Below, piece by piece: positions 16,060 through 23,860 of a DNA stretch of 64,000 nt. The stretch's first letter is position 1. Every line of letters begins with the position of its first letter. The notes under the pieces are model-generated. The model was not told the DNA's origin, made no database searches, and was given only the letters and a program-made list of their open reading frames with translations. This DNA is from Bradyrhizobium sp. 1 (GTDB taxonomy: Bacteria > Pseudomonadota > Alphaproteobacteria > Rhizobiales > Xanthobacteraceae). Position numbers and translations under genes: made by a program. The stretch lies in assembly GCF_023073315.1 (NCBI RefSeq), contig NZ_JADPJH010000022.1, forward strand, positions 171,218 through 235,217, written 5' to 3'.

Positions 16060-16068
16060 GGGGGGGGG
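16060..16068. repeat. Nine-base G homopolymer
   Basis: A run of nine G in the 164 bp gap between the CsbD-like gene and the Crp/Fnr regulator gene. Nothing else recognisable is in that gap. Confidence 0.9.
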
Positions 16069-16197
16069 ACATCGAACGGAGGTCGACCTGCATCCAACGA
16101 TCTATCCGCTGAATCCGGACGGTTGTATCAAAAGTTAATGCCTGCCTTTTGCGATTTGACCCAAAGTGCGCCTGGGTGACATGCGATCGGACGACCA

Positions 16198-16980
16198 ATG
16201 CAGACCGGATTTTCTTTCTCTAAGCTCGCCGATCATCTGGCGAGCCTTGGCGACGTAACTGTTGAGGATCTTGATCTCCTGGCAGAGATGCCGAGCACGA
16301 TTGCGCACTTCAGTTCACATCAGACTATCCTGCGCCACGGCGACGACAGCCATCAATGCTGCCTGCTGCTCCAGGGCTATCTATCCTGGCGGAACGCCGA
16401 AGGAAGGGACGGGCAGATCACGTCGATCTCGGTCCCCGGCGACATCGCCGACCCCCAGACGCTGTACCGGCCTCGCGTCCACGGCAACCTCATTGCGCTC
16501 GGCCCCGCTGTGGTCGCGCTGGTGCCGCATCGCTTCTTTCATGAATTATCGGCGCGCTCGCCCGCGATGTCGCGTACCCTTTTGCTGATGCTGCTTAGCG
16601 ACCACGCCATACAGCGCAACTGGATGATAAACCTCGGCAGTCGGGACGCCTTGACGCGGGTGGCACACCTGCTCTGCGAGATCACGACGCGCCTGCAAAA
16701 TGTCGGGCTTGCCAAAGATTTCAGATTGGCTTCCCCGTTCACCCAATCCGACCTCGCCGCGGCCTGCAGCATCTCCCCGGTCCATGCCAACCGCACCATC
16801 CAGGAGCTGCGCCGCTGCAACCTGCTGCAATGGCATGGCAAGACGTTGACGATCTCCGACTGGCAGGGATTGGTCCGGCTGGCGGGCTTCGATCCCGCCT
16901 ATCTCGGCATCCGGCCGCGAGACCAAGGCGCGCGACCAACGCAATTGGGACCGGCAAAATGCGTGGTTGCGCCGGCCTGA
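16198..16980 (+). CDS. Crp/Fnr family transcriptional regulator
   Basis: 260 residues. An N-terminal cyclic-nucleotide-binding-type barrel (ILRHGDDSHQCCLLLQGYLSW, ISVPGDIADPQTL, VALVPHRFF) is joined by a dimer helix to a Crp-type HTH (SDLAAACSISPVHANRTIQELRRCNLLQWHGKTLTISDW). The N-terminal cysteine cluster of FNR is absent, so oxygen sensing through an Fe-S cluster is not expected. Adjacent target sites are not visible. It is convergent with the next gene, 6 bp apart. Confidence 0.9.
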   Translation: MQTGFSFSKLADHLASLGDVTVEDLDLLAEMPSTIAHFSSHQTILRHGDDSHQCCLLLQGYLSWRNAEGRDGQITSISVPGDIADPQTLYRPRVHGNLIALGPAVVALVPHRFFHELSARSPAMSRTLLLMLLSDHAIQRNWMINLGSRDALTRVAHLLCEITTRLQNVGLAKDFRLASPFTQSDLAAACSISPVHANRTIQELRRCNLLQWHGKTLTISDWQGLVRLAGFDPAYLGIRPRDQGARPTQLGPAKCVVAPA

Positions 16981-16986
16981 TGATGT

Positions 16987-17901
16987 TCACGTGGCCCTTT
17001 GCGGGGGTATCCCGCGCTGCTCCAAGGCTTCGCGCACCTCCGAGATCACAGCGCTCCAATCGCCCGCCCTCTTTTGACGAAACAGCCGCAGGCTCGGATA
17101 CCAGAGCGAGCGGCACCCGGATGAGGGCCATCGCCAGTCGCAATCGGCGTGCAGCAGCACCCAGGCTTCGCATCCGAGTGCGCCTGCCAGATGTGCGATC
17201 ATGGTGTCGACGCAAATGACCAGATCGAGCCGGCGGACCAGATGGCCGAGGGTCGCGATGTCGGACGTGCTGATGTTTCGCGCGCTGATCTGTGCGAGCT
17301 CTTCAATTGCCGCGTCTGCCTGAAGCGAGTAAAGCGCAACGCCAGGAACAGCGAGATATCTCAACAAGGCGGGCGGAATTGCGCGCCGCTTGTCCCATTG
17401 GCCGACCTCCCAGACCAGGCCGACGGCCAAGCCCTCGCGGTCGACCGACGCAGGCGTGCTCCTCGGCGGTAGCGTCAAATAAGCCGCGCGCATCTCGATC
17501 TGTTCTCGCCCGACCCTCAGCGCCTGCGGCACCTCCATGATCTCGATATCCACCTCGAAGGCCGCTTCGGGCGTCCCCTCATGGAGCGCAAGTGCGTGAT
17601 CGACGCCTGCCGTGCGCTCCACCAGCGGCAGGAGTGCGGCCTGGCACCAGACCGTCACGCTGCGCGCCACGCCGCGGAGGGGCTGCATGAAACGCAGGAA
17701 CTGGAGGGTGTCGCCGAGCCCGTGATAGCACCGGACGAGCACATGCTTGTCCGCAAGAGGCTCCCCGCGCCAGATCCGCTGGAGATGTCGCGGACCCGTG
17801 TGCTTTGGCGGATGCGACGCCGCCGCGAGATCGTGGTCGTTGATGGCCCAGGCACGCGCAAAATCGCCTGCGCGCATCGCCTCCACCCAGTTGTTCGCCA
17901 T
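16987..17901 (-). CDS. Glycosyltransferase of the GT9/TPR-linked type
   Basis: 304 residues. The C-terminal half has the heptosyltransferase-like fold signs: LVRCYHGLGDTLQFLRFMQPL at the nucleotide-sugar start, GLVWEVGQWDKRRAIP, LVICVDTMIAHLAGALGCEAWVLLHADCDWRW and WYPSLRLFRQ. This block ends many TPR-repeat glycosyltransferases of rhizobia, here with only a short N-terminal helical part. No membrane segment. Acceptor unknown, surface polysaccharide or protein being possible. The next minus-strand gene upstream ends 15 bp before its start. Confidence 0.78.
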   Translation of the reverse strand: MANNWVEAMRAGDFARAWAINDHDLAAASHPPKHTGPRHLQRIWRGEPLADKHVLVRCYHGLGDTLQFLRFMQPLRGVARSVTVWCQAALLPLVERTAGVDHALALHEGTPEAAFEVDIEIMEVPQALRVGREQIEMRAAYLTLPPRSTPASVDREGLAVGLVWEVGQWDKRRAIPPALLRYLAVPGVALYSLQADAAIEELAQISARNISTSDIATLGHLVRRLDLVICVDTMIAHLAGALGCEAWVLLHADCDWRWPSSGCRSLWYPSLRLFRQKRAGDWSAVISEVREALEQRGIPPQRAT

Positions 17902-17916
17902 TTGCCGGCGATCCGG

Positions 17917-18204
17917 CTAGCGGCGGACGAATTTGTGGAAGCGGCTGAGCTTGCCGTCCTTGGTCCGGTCCTGATGCAGAAAAGCAATGCCGGCTTCGTC
18001 GAACTTGTCGAAGAACTCGTTCCAACCGATACGGTCGAGCGCTTCATCCGGCGGATCAAAATCGATGCGCAGGATGCCGGCATGTCCGTCCTGCTCGGTC
18101 GCTTTGACCGTCGCCGGCTGTCCGCCGCGCTCCTCCACCCATTTGCGGATCGCAGCGTGATCGGTGGTCTGTTCGGCTTCGCTGTTCTGGGTTTTGGTCG
18201 TCAT
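17917..18204 (-). CDS. Conserved hypothetical protein
   Basis: 95 residues from ATG 18204; an upstream in-frame extension looks like non-coding composition. Sequence TTDHAAIRKWVEERGGQPATVKAT, then GILRIDFDP and WNEFFDKFDEAGIAFLHQD, is a short conserved family often misnamed as branching enzyme. It is acidic and soluble. Upstream at 18293-18269 the minus strand reads AGAAC-N16-CGTT, one mismatch from the EcfG consensus, so stress control is possible but weakly supported. Confidence 0.72.
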   Translation of the reverse strand: MTTKTQNSEAEQTTDHAAIRKWVEERGGQPATVKATEQDGHAGILRIDFDPPDEALDRIGWNEFFDKFDEAGIAFLHQDRTKDGKLSRFHKFVRR

Positions 18205-18461
18205 GTGGCACCTCGCTTGTTGGCAGGCCCGGCAATGCCACGGCACCGCAGCGGACCATCTGCGGTGAAACGCGGGTCGGCAAGATTTGTTCTTCACGGC
18301 ACGACGCGGGTTCAGGCGAGACGACCAGCATCATCTTCTTCATCTTCATCCAGGATGATGTTCGTTCCCTTCGGGCGGCGGCGGATTCTATCCCAGGTTA
18401 AGCCTGCTGCATTTTCTTGCCTTGAATCGATCCGCGCCCGCGGCGGTGCGTCTGCAGCACA

Positions 18462-18487
18462 GGAACGAACATACCTCCCGACACGTT
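18462..18487 (+). promoter_or_regulatory. EcfG (general stress sigma) promoter of the inositol/glycosyltransferase cluster
   Basis: GGAAC at 18462-18466 and CGTT at 18484-18487 are separated by exactly 17 bp, a perfect match to the rhizobial EcfG consensus. It lies 51 bp upstream of the inositol-phosphate synthase start, at the head of a same-strand run of 15 genes. Confidence 0.75.
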
Positions 18488-18537
18488 CGCCGACCTACTT
18501 ACGTTGACGCCGAACGTCTTCCAGGAGGTTTTCGTCC

Positions 18538-19638
18538 ATGCATTCCCGTCTTCAGGACAGGCGCCGCGTGCGCGTCGGCATCGTCGGCGTCGGCAATTGC
18601 GCGAGCTCCTTCGTCCAGGGTCTCACCTACTATCGGAACGCCAAGGCGAACGAGCCCGTACCCGGCCTGATGAACGTCGATCTCGGCGGGTACCACATCA
18701 GCGATATCCAGATCGCGTCGGCTTTCGACGTCAATGCCAGCAAAGTCGGGCGCGATGTCGCTGATGCCATCTTTGCCAAGCCAAACAACACGCATCGCTT
18801 CGCAGACGTGGATCAGACCGGCGTGATCGTTCAACGCGGCCCGGTCATGGACGGCATCGGGTACTATCTCGAGGATGACGTTCCGGTCGCCGACGTCCCG
18901 GAGGCCGACGTTTCGGAAGTGCTGGCGATGTCCCGAACCGACGTGCTGGTGTCCTACCTGCCCGTCGGCTCGCAGCGTGCAAGCGAATGGTACGCGGCGC
19001 GCGCGATCGAAGCCGGCTGCGGTTACGTCAATTGCATTCCGGTCTTCATCGCATCCAATCCGGACTGGCGGCGAAGGTTCGAAGATGCGGGCCTGCCGAT
19101 CGTCGGCGACGACATCAAGAGCCAGGTCGGCGCCACCATCCTGCACCGCGTGCTGGCCAATCTGTTCCGCGACCGTGGCGTGCGGCTGGACCGCACCTAT
19201 CAGCTCAATGTCGGCGGCAACACCGATTTCAAGAACATGCTCGAACGCGAGCGATTGACCTCCAAGAAGATCTCCAAGACGCAGGCCGTCACCAGCCAGT
19301 TCGACGTCCCGATGGACCCCGATAACATTCACGTCGGCCCGAGCGACCACGTCCCATGGCTGACCGACCGCAAGCTCGCCTTCATCCGGCTCGAAGGCAC
19401 GACGTTCGGCGGCGTGCCCTTGAGCGCCGAGGTCAAGCTCGAGGTCTGGGATTCCCCGAACTCGGCAGGCGTGGTGATCGACGCCGTCCGCTGCGCAAAA
19501 CTTGCAATGGATCGCGGTCAGGGCGGCGCCCTGACCGGTCCCTCCAGCTATTTCATGAAATCGCCGCCGCAGCAGTTCACCGACGAGGAGGCCGGACGGC
19601 GGACGCGCGCCTTCATCGACGACAGGGTGTACAGCTGA
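18538..19638 (+). CDS. ino1: Inositol-3-phosphate synthase
   Basis: 366 residues; converts glucose 6-phosphate to myo-inositol 3-phosphate with NAD. The start ATG follows GGAGG by about 10 bp. Rossmann motif GIVGVGNCASSFVQGL near the N-terminus, then VGGNTDFKNMLERERLTSKKISKTQAV, which is the conserved catalytic and tetramer region, and VPLSAEVKLEVWDSPNSAGVVID. Length matches the compact actinobacterial/archaeal type (about 365) rather than the 530-residue eukaryotic type. It is the first gene after the EcfG-like promoter and overlaps the phosphatase gene by 1 bp, so inositol phosphate is probably a precursor for the cluster's product. Confidence 0.93.
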   Translation: MHSRLQDRRRVRVGIVGVGNCASSFVQGLTYYRNAKANEPVPGLMNVDLGGYHISDIQIASAFDVNASKVGRDVADAIFAKPNNTHRFADVDQTGVIVQRGPVMDGIGYYLEDDVPVADVPEADVSEVLAMSRTDVLVSYLPVGSQRASEWYAARAIEAGCGYVNCIPVFIASNPDWRRRFEDAGLPIVGDDIKSQVGATILHRVLANLFRDRGVRLDRTYQLNVGGNTDFKNMLERERLTSKKISKTQAVTSQFDVPMDPDNIHVGPSDHVPWLTDRKLAFIRLEGTTFGGVPLSAEVKLEVWDSPNSAGVVIDAVRCAKLAMDRGQGGALTGPSSYFMKSPPQQFTDEEAGRRTRAFIDDRVYS

Positions 19639-20234
19639 TGGCGAGGATCGTTCATCTCGTGCGTCACGGTCACCATGCCCTGCTCGGCCGCACGCTGTGC
19701 GGCCGGATGAGCGGCGTCACGCTCGACGACATCGGCTGCGAGGAGATCGCGCGTTGTGCGGCCAACGTCAGTCCGCGGCCTGCCTTGATCCAGTCGAGCC
19801 CGCAGCGGCGCTGCATGCAATCCGCTTCGATTCTTGCGGCACACTTCGGATTGCCGATCGAGATCGTTCCGGCTCTCGACGAGCTCGATTATGGCGAATG
19901 GACCGGACGATCCTTCGAGGAACTCGGCGAGGACCCGCAATGGTTACACTGGAACAGGCGGCGTGGCAGCGCTCGCCCACCCGGAGGCGAGAACATGCGC
20001 TCGCTCCAGACTCGTATCGTCGGCCATTTGGAGCAACTGCGCAGCGATCACTCGACGGGCACCGTCATTGCCGTCAGTCATGCGGAGCCGATCCGTGCGG
20101 CGCTGCTGCATTACGCGCGCAGGCATCTTGACGACTTCCTCTCGATCGAGATTGATCCATCCAGCATCAGCAGCCTCAGCGCAGACCGACGCGGATTCAG
20201 GATCACCGGGGTCAATCAGCGGGTGCCGGCGTGA
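19638..20234 (+). CDS. Histidine phosphatase family protein
   Basis: 198 residues from ATG 19638, which shares a base with the preceding stop. The catalytic LVRHGHHA motif near the N-terminus gives the phosphorylated His; SPQRRCMQSA, the acidic LDELDYGEWTG loop and SHAEPIRAALLHY complete the phosphoglycerate-mutase-like active site. Members dephosphorylate small phosphates. Because it follows inositol-phosphate synthase directly, inositol phosphate or a sugar phosphate intermediate is a likely substrate (inference). Confidence 0.88.
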   Translation: MARIVHLVRHGHHALLGRTLCGRMSGVTLDDIGCEEIARCAANVSPRPALIQSSPQRRCMQSASILAAHFGLPIEIVPALDELDYGEWTGRSFEELGEDPQWLHWNRRRGSARPPGGENMRSLQTRIVGHLEQLRSDHSTGTVIAVSHAEPIRAALLHYARRHLDDFLSIEIDPSSISSLSADRRGFRITGVNQRVPA

Positions 20235-21334
20235 AGGTCGTCATTTTCGGCCTGACCATCTCCTCCTCCTGGGGCAACGGCCACGCGACCCTGTGGCGCG
20301 GCCTCTGCAAGCATCTGGCGCGTCTCGGCCACACTGTCGTCTTCTACGAGCGCGACGTGCCCTATTACGCCGGTGCCCGCGACTTCAATGAGTTGCCGGG
20401 CGGCGAGTTGCGGCTGTTCTCGAGTTGGGAGGAGACCCGCTCCCTCGCCCGCAAGGATATCGCGGATGCCGATGTTGCGATCGTGACGTCGTATTGTCCC
20501 GATGCGATCGCGGCGACAGACCTGATCATGTCCGAAGGCCGCGCCATTCCCGTCTTCTATGATCTGGATACCCCGATCACGCTGGCGCGGCTGATGGCCG
20601 GCGAAGCCGTGCCTTATATCGGCCCGCAAGGCCTCGGGGGCTTCGCGCTCGTCCTCAGCTTCACGGGCGGACCGCGCGTGGTCCAGGAATTTCGCGACCG
20701 GCTCGGTGCCCGCGACATCCGCCCCCTGTACGGCCACGTCGATAGCGATGTTCATCGCCCGGTGCCGTCCCAGCCGCACTATCGCGCGGACCTGTCCTAT
20801 CTCGGCACCTATTCCGAAGATCGCCAGCGCGCGCTCGAAGCGCTCTTCGTCGAACCGGCACGCGCGCGGCAAGACCTGCGTTTCCTGATCGGCGGAGCGC
20901 AATATCCCGACGACTTTCCGTGGTCGCCCAATATCTACTTCGTGCGGCATCTGCCGCCATCGGAGCATGCGCCTTTCTTTGCGTCCTCGCGCCTGACCCT
21001 CAACGTCACGCGCAAAGCCATGGCGGAGATGGGCTGGTGCCCCTCCGGCCGTCTGTTCGAGGCGGCGGCCTGCGGCGTCCCGCTCCTGAGCGACGACTGG
21101 CCGGGGATCGAAGAGTTCTTCACGCCCGGCAGCGAGATCCTGATCGCCCGCGACGCGCAGGACACTTTGGCCGCGTTGGCGATGTCGAGCCCCGACCTGC
21201 AGTCCATCGCCAAGCGCGCCTATGAGCGGACGATGGATCAGCACACATCCGACAAACGCGCGCGGGAGCTGGTGTCGCTGCTCGAGCAGGCGGTATCCAG
21301 CGGCGCGCGTCACCAGCAATCCGAGGAGGCCTGA
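20231..21334 (+). CDS. Glycosyltransferase, GT-B fold (paralogue A)
   Basis: 367 residues. Opens MKVVIFGLTISSSWGNGHAT and carries the donor-site block LFEAAACGVPLLSDDWPGIEEFF at the C-terminal end, the CgeB-like/GT1-type glycosyl transferase pattern (PF13524 style). No signal peptide or membrane helix, so cytoplasmic. It is one of four paralogues in this cluster that share an (S)SWGNGHAT-like opening, the closest being at 32040. Overlaps the previous gene by 4 bp. Donor and acceptor unknown. Confidence 0.82.
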   Translation: MKVVIFGLTISSSWGNGHATLWRGLCKHLARLGHTVVFYERDVPYYAGARDFNELPGGELRLFSSWEETRSLARKDIADADVAIVTSYCPDAIAATDLIMSEGRAIPVFYDLDTPITLARLMAGEAVPYIGPQGLGGFALVLSFTGGPRVVQEFRDRLGARDIRPLYGHVDSDVHRPVPSQPHYRADLSYLGTYSEDRQRALEALFVEPARARQDLRFLIGGAQYPDDFPWSPNIYFVRHLPPSEHAPFFASSRLTLNVTRKAMAEMGWCPSGRLFEAAACGVPLLSDDWPGIEEFFTPGSEILIARDAQDTLAALAMSSPDLQSIAKRAYERTMDQHTSDKRARELVSLLEQAVSSGARHQQSEEA

Positions 21335-21336
21335 CA

Positions 21337-22146
21337 ATGTGGGGCATCGTTCCAGCCGCGGGCCGCGGCAGTCGTATCCAGCCGCTGGCGTTCTCCAAGG
21401 AGCTGCTGCCCGTCGGCAGTCGGCGCGACAACGGCACCGAGCGTCCCTGCGCGGTCTCCGAATATCTCCTGGAGCGCCTGATCCTCGGCGGCGCGGACAA
21501 GATCTGCTTCGTGATCTCGCCGGGCAAATCCGACATCCTCGAATATTTCGGCGATCACTACGGCAGTGCCCAGCTCGCCTATGTCGTCCAGCCCGACGCA
21601 TCCGGGCTTTGTGACGCCGTCTTCCGAGCCGGCACCGTCGTCGGCCATGACGAGGATATCCTCGTCGGCCTGCCCGACACCGTATGGTTTCCAAAGGCCG
21701 CCTTGCAGACCCTGCCCGACGCCGACCTCTCCTTCCTGCTCTTTCCCGTCGAGCGCCCGGAATTCTTCGACGCTGTCGTTCTCGACGGCGACAGCGTGCG
21801 GGAGATTCAGGTCAAGCAGCCGAACCCGGCATCCCGGTGGATCTGGGGTGCATTCCGAATGTCGGCCACCGGCTTTCGCGAATTGCACGCGCTCTGGAAC
21901 GAACGAGACCGACGCGACGAGTATTTGGGAACGCTCGTCAACGCCTATCTCCAGGCGGGCGGCCTCGGCATCGGAATCAAGGCTGGCGAATCCTATGTCG
22001 ATGTCGGGACCGTCGACGGCTATCGCACCGCGATGGCGCTTCTGGCGGAGAGTACCGGTAGCGACGGCCGGTCGCGGTTGCGAGCCGGCACCTCGTCCGA
22101 TGGGGCTCGACCGATAGAGGCAATGGACAATGGAGCGACGGCATGA
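21337..22146 (+). CDS. Sugar-phosphate nucleotidyltransferase
   Basis: 269 residues. The N-terminus WGIVPAAGRGSRIQPLAFSKELLPVG is the signature of nucleotidyltransferases making NDP-sugars (RmlA/GalU-like), with Lys in SKELLPVG contacting the phosphate. VGLPDTVWFP supplies the metal-binding Asp position, and GESYVDVGTVDGYRTA ends the fold. Short for a RmlA (about 290), with no left-handed helix domain. Its sugar phosphate could be an inositol phosphate or hexose phosphate from the neighbouring enzymes; specificity is not readable. Starts 2 bp after the glycosyltransferase and overlaps the methyltransferase. Confidence 0.85.
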   Translation: MWGIVPAAGRGSRIQPLAFSKELLPVGSRRDNGTERPCAVSEYLLERLILGGADKICFVISPGKSDILEYFGDHYGSAQLAYVVQPDASGLCDAVFRAGTVVGHDEDILVGLPDTVWFPKAALQTLPDADLSFLLFPVERPEFFDAVVLDGDSVREIQVKQPNPASRWIWGAFRMSATGFRELHALWNERDRRDEYLGTLVNAYLQAGGLGIGIKAGESYVDVGTVDGYRTAMALLAESTGSDGRSRLRAGTSSDGARPIEAMDNGATA

Positions 22147-22910
22147 CTGGAGCGCTGCTCACGCGTGAGGAAATCCGCAGGCGCGTCGACGCGCTCGGGC
22201 CGTGGTTTCACAACCTCGACCTCAACGGTGTGCCGACCGCGCCCACCCACTTCCTTGGCGACTATCCCAATGTGAAATGGCGGCGCTTCTCGGGAATCAT
22301 TCCGGACCGCCTCGAAGGCAAGACCGTGCTCGATATCGGCTGCAATGCCGGCTTCTACGCCATGGAGATGAAGCGGCGCGGGGCCGAGCGCGTGCTTGGA
22401 CTCGATACTGACGAGGAGTACCTCGCGCAGGCGCGCTTCGCCGCCGAAGTGAATGGCCTCAGGATCGAATTTCGCAAGATGTCGGCCTACGATGTGGGAC
22501 AGCTTCGCGAAAAGTTCGATCTCGTGATCTTCATGGGCGTGCTCTATCATCTGCGTCATCCGCTGCTGGCGCTGGATCTCATCCACGAGCACGTTGCCGG
22601 GGATCTCCTGCTGTTCCAGTCGATGCAGCGCGGCGCCAGCCATGTCGACGCGATCGACAAGAACTACGATTTCTGGACCACCGACCAGTTCGATTCCGCC
22701 GGCTATCCCAGGCTCCACTTCATCGAGCACAAATATGCCGACGATCCCACCAATTGGTGGGTGCCGAACAGGGCCTGCGTCGAGGCCATGCTGCGCAGCG
22801 CCGGCTTTGCCATCACCGCGCATCCCGAAGAGGAAGTCTACCTCTGCAAGCGCACCGAGCGGCCTCAAATCGAGGGTCCCGTCTATCCATCCCGGAGCAC
22901 AAGCCGATGA
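22143..22910 (+). CDS. SAM-dependent methyltransferase (TIGR04290-like)
   Basis: 255 residues with a Rossmann SAM site TVLDIGCNAGFYAMEMKRRGA, acidic LGLDTDEEYLAQA, and a region DLVIFMGVLYHLRHPLLALD. The layout resembles tRNA mo5U34 methyltransferase CmoB in the core but lacks its tRNA-binding part. From memory it matches the TIGR04290 family, found in conserved polysaccharide-type clusters; this was not checked. It probably methylates a sugar or cyclitol intermediate. Overlaps both neighbours by 4 bp. Confidence 0.83.
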   Translation: MTGALLTREEIRRRVDALGPWFHNLDLNGVPTAPTHFLGDYPNVKWRRFSGIIPDRLEGKTVLDIGCNAGFYAMEMKRRGAERVLGLDTDEEYLAQARFAAEVNGLRIEFRKMSAYDVGQLREKFDLVIFMGVLYHLRHPLLALDLIHEHVAGDLLLFQSMQRGASHVDAIDKNYDFWTTDQFDSAGYPRLHFIEHKYADDPTNWWVPNRACVEAMLRSAGFAITAHPEEEVYLCKRTERPQIEGPVYPSRSTSR

Positions 22911-23860
22911 TCGAGGCGGCCAAGATCTGGAACGAGCCAAACAACAAGTCGCATTGGGACCTCCTGATCGACCCGGACTGGGCGCGGTTTGCGGACCTCG
23001 CGATCGCCGCTGGAAAAACGATCCGCAGCGCTCGGCCCACATTGCCGATCGTGCTCGGCGGCATCTCGCCGATCGATCCGTCCTTCATGCGCAATATGCA
23101 AGGCCGCGGCGTGCTCGACCATTTCGATGCGGTCGCCGTGCACGGCTTTCCGCTCGACTGGAACCTGTGGCAGATCGGCGAGTGGCCGGCCAAGATCGAG
23201 GAGATCAAGGCGGTCACCACCCTGCCCGTGTGGGTGACTGAGGTCGGCGTCTCCTCATTCGGCGCAGAAGAGGTGCAAGCCTGGGGCCTGTCGCGCACTG
23301 CCGAGCTCTTGATCGGCCGCGCCCCGCGCATCCACTGGTACAGCCTCTACGACCTTCCTTCGGCTTGGGAAGCAACGACACGGCACAAGGAGGCTGAAGG
23401 CTCCTCCTACTACAGGCATTTCCACATGGGTCTGCTGCGCGAGGACGGCACCCCCAAGCCGGCCGCTGATCTGTTCGGCGCCTATGCGCCTGCCATGGGC
23501 CTGTGCCAATGGTTCCACTTCGAGGATCACCGCCTGCACGAGGCGGTGCACTGGATGCGTCGTCTCGGCGTCGCTCATCTGCGGACCGGCCTGTCATGGG
23601 CCGACAGCTTTCGTCCCAATGCGCTCGACTGGTTCGACCGCCAGATGGAGGCGTTGGCGGAGTTCCAGGTTACGGTCACGTTCTGCTTCACGCCCGAGCA
23701 TCGGGGCATCGAGCCGCATCACACCAGCCCGCCGCTCGACGTCAATGAATTTGCCGATTTCTGCGCGTCGATGGTCGACCGCTACGGTACGAGAACCGGT
23801 CTTGCATCCTCCCCAGCGTCGGCTGATCCTCCCATCAGAGAGCCAACATGCGTGCCCTGA
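22907..23860 (+). CDS. Clan GH-A (GH39/xylosidase-like) glycosidase with apparent circular permutation
   Basis: 317 residues from ATG 22907, overlapping the methyltransferase stop. The protein opens directly at what is normally strand beta-4 of a TIM barrel: AKIWNEPNNKSHWD with acid/base Glu10. It continues to the nucleophile Glu112 in WVTEVGVSSF (beta-7) and WYSLYDLPSAW (beta-8). After residue 199 comes what is normally the first part: CQWFHFED (beta-1), LRTGLSWADSF (beta-2) and VTVTFCFTPEHRG (beta-3), with helix NEFADFCASMVDRYG, which in ordinary family members leads into the NEP strand. No signal peptide. The last about 23 residues are unlike a folded end and overlap the next gene by 13 bp. 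Substrate could be a xyloside, given UDP-xylose synthase in the cluster. Confidence 0.7.
   Translation: MIEAAKIWNEPNNKSHWDLLIDPDWARFADLAIAAGKTIRSARPTLPIVLGGISPIDPSFMRNMQGRGVLDHFDAVAVHGFPLDWNLWQIGEWPAKIEEIKAVTTLPVWVTEVGVSSFGAEEVQAWGLSRTAELLIGRAPRIHWYSLYDLPSAWEATTRHKEAEGSSYYRHFHMGLLREDGTPKPAADLFGAYAPAMGLCQWFHFEDHRLHEAVHWMRRLGVAHLRTGLSWADSFRPNALDWFDRQMEALAEFQVTVTFCFTPEHRGIEPHHTSPPLDVNEFADFCASMVDRYGTRTGLASSPASADPPIREPTCVP

Noticed and set aside
16140..16175. FNR-like sequence before the Crp/Fnr regulator
   Set aside because: TTGCG and CCCAA halves are at the wrong distance (16 instead of 14 bp total) and imperfect.
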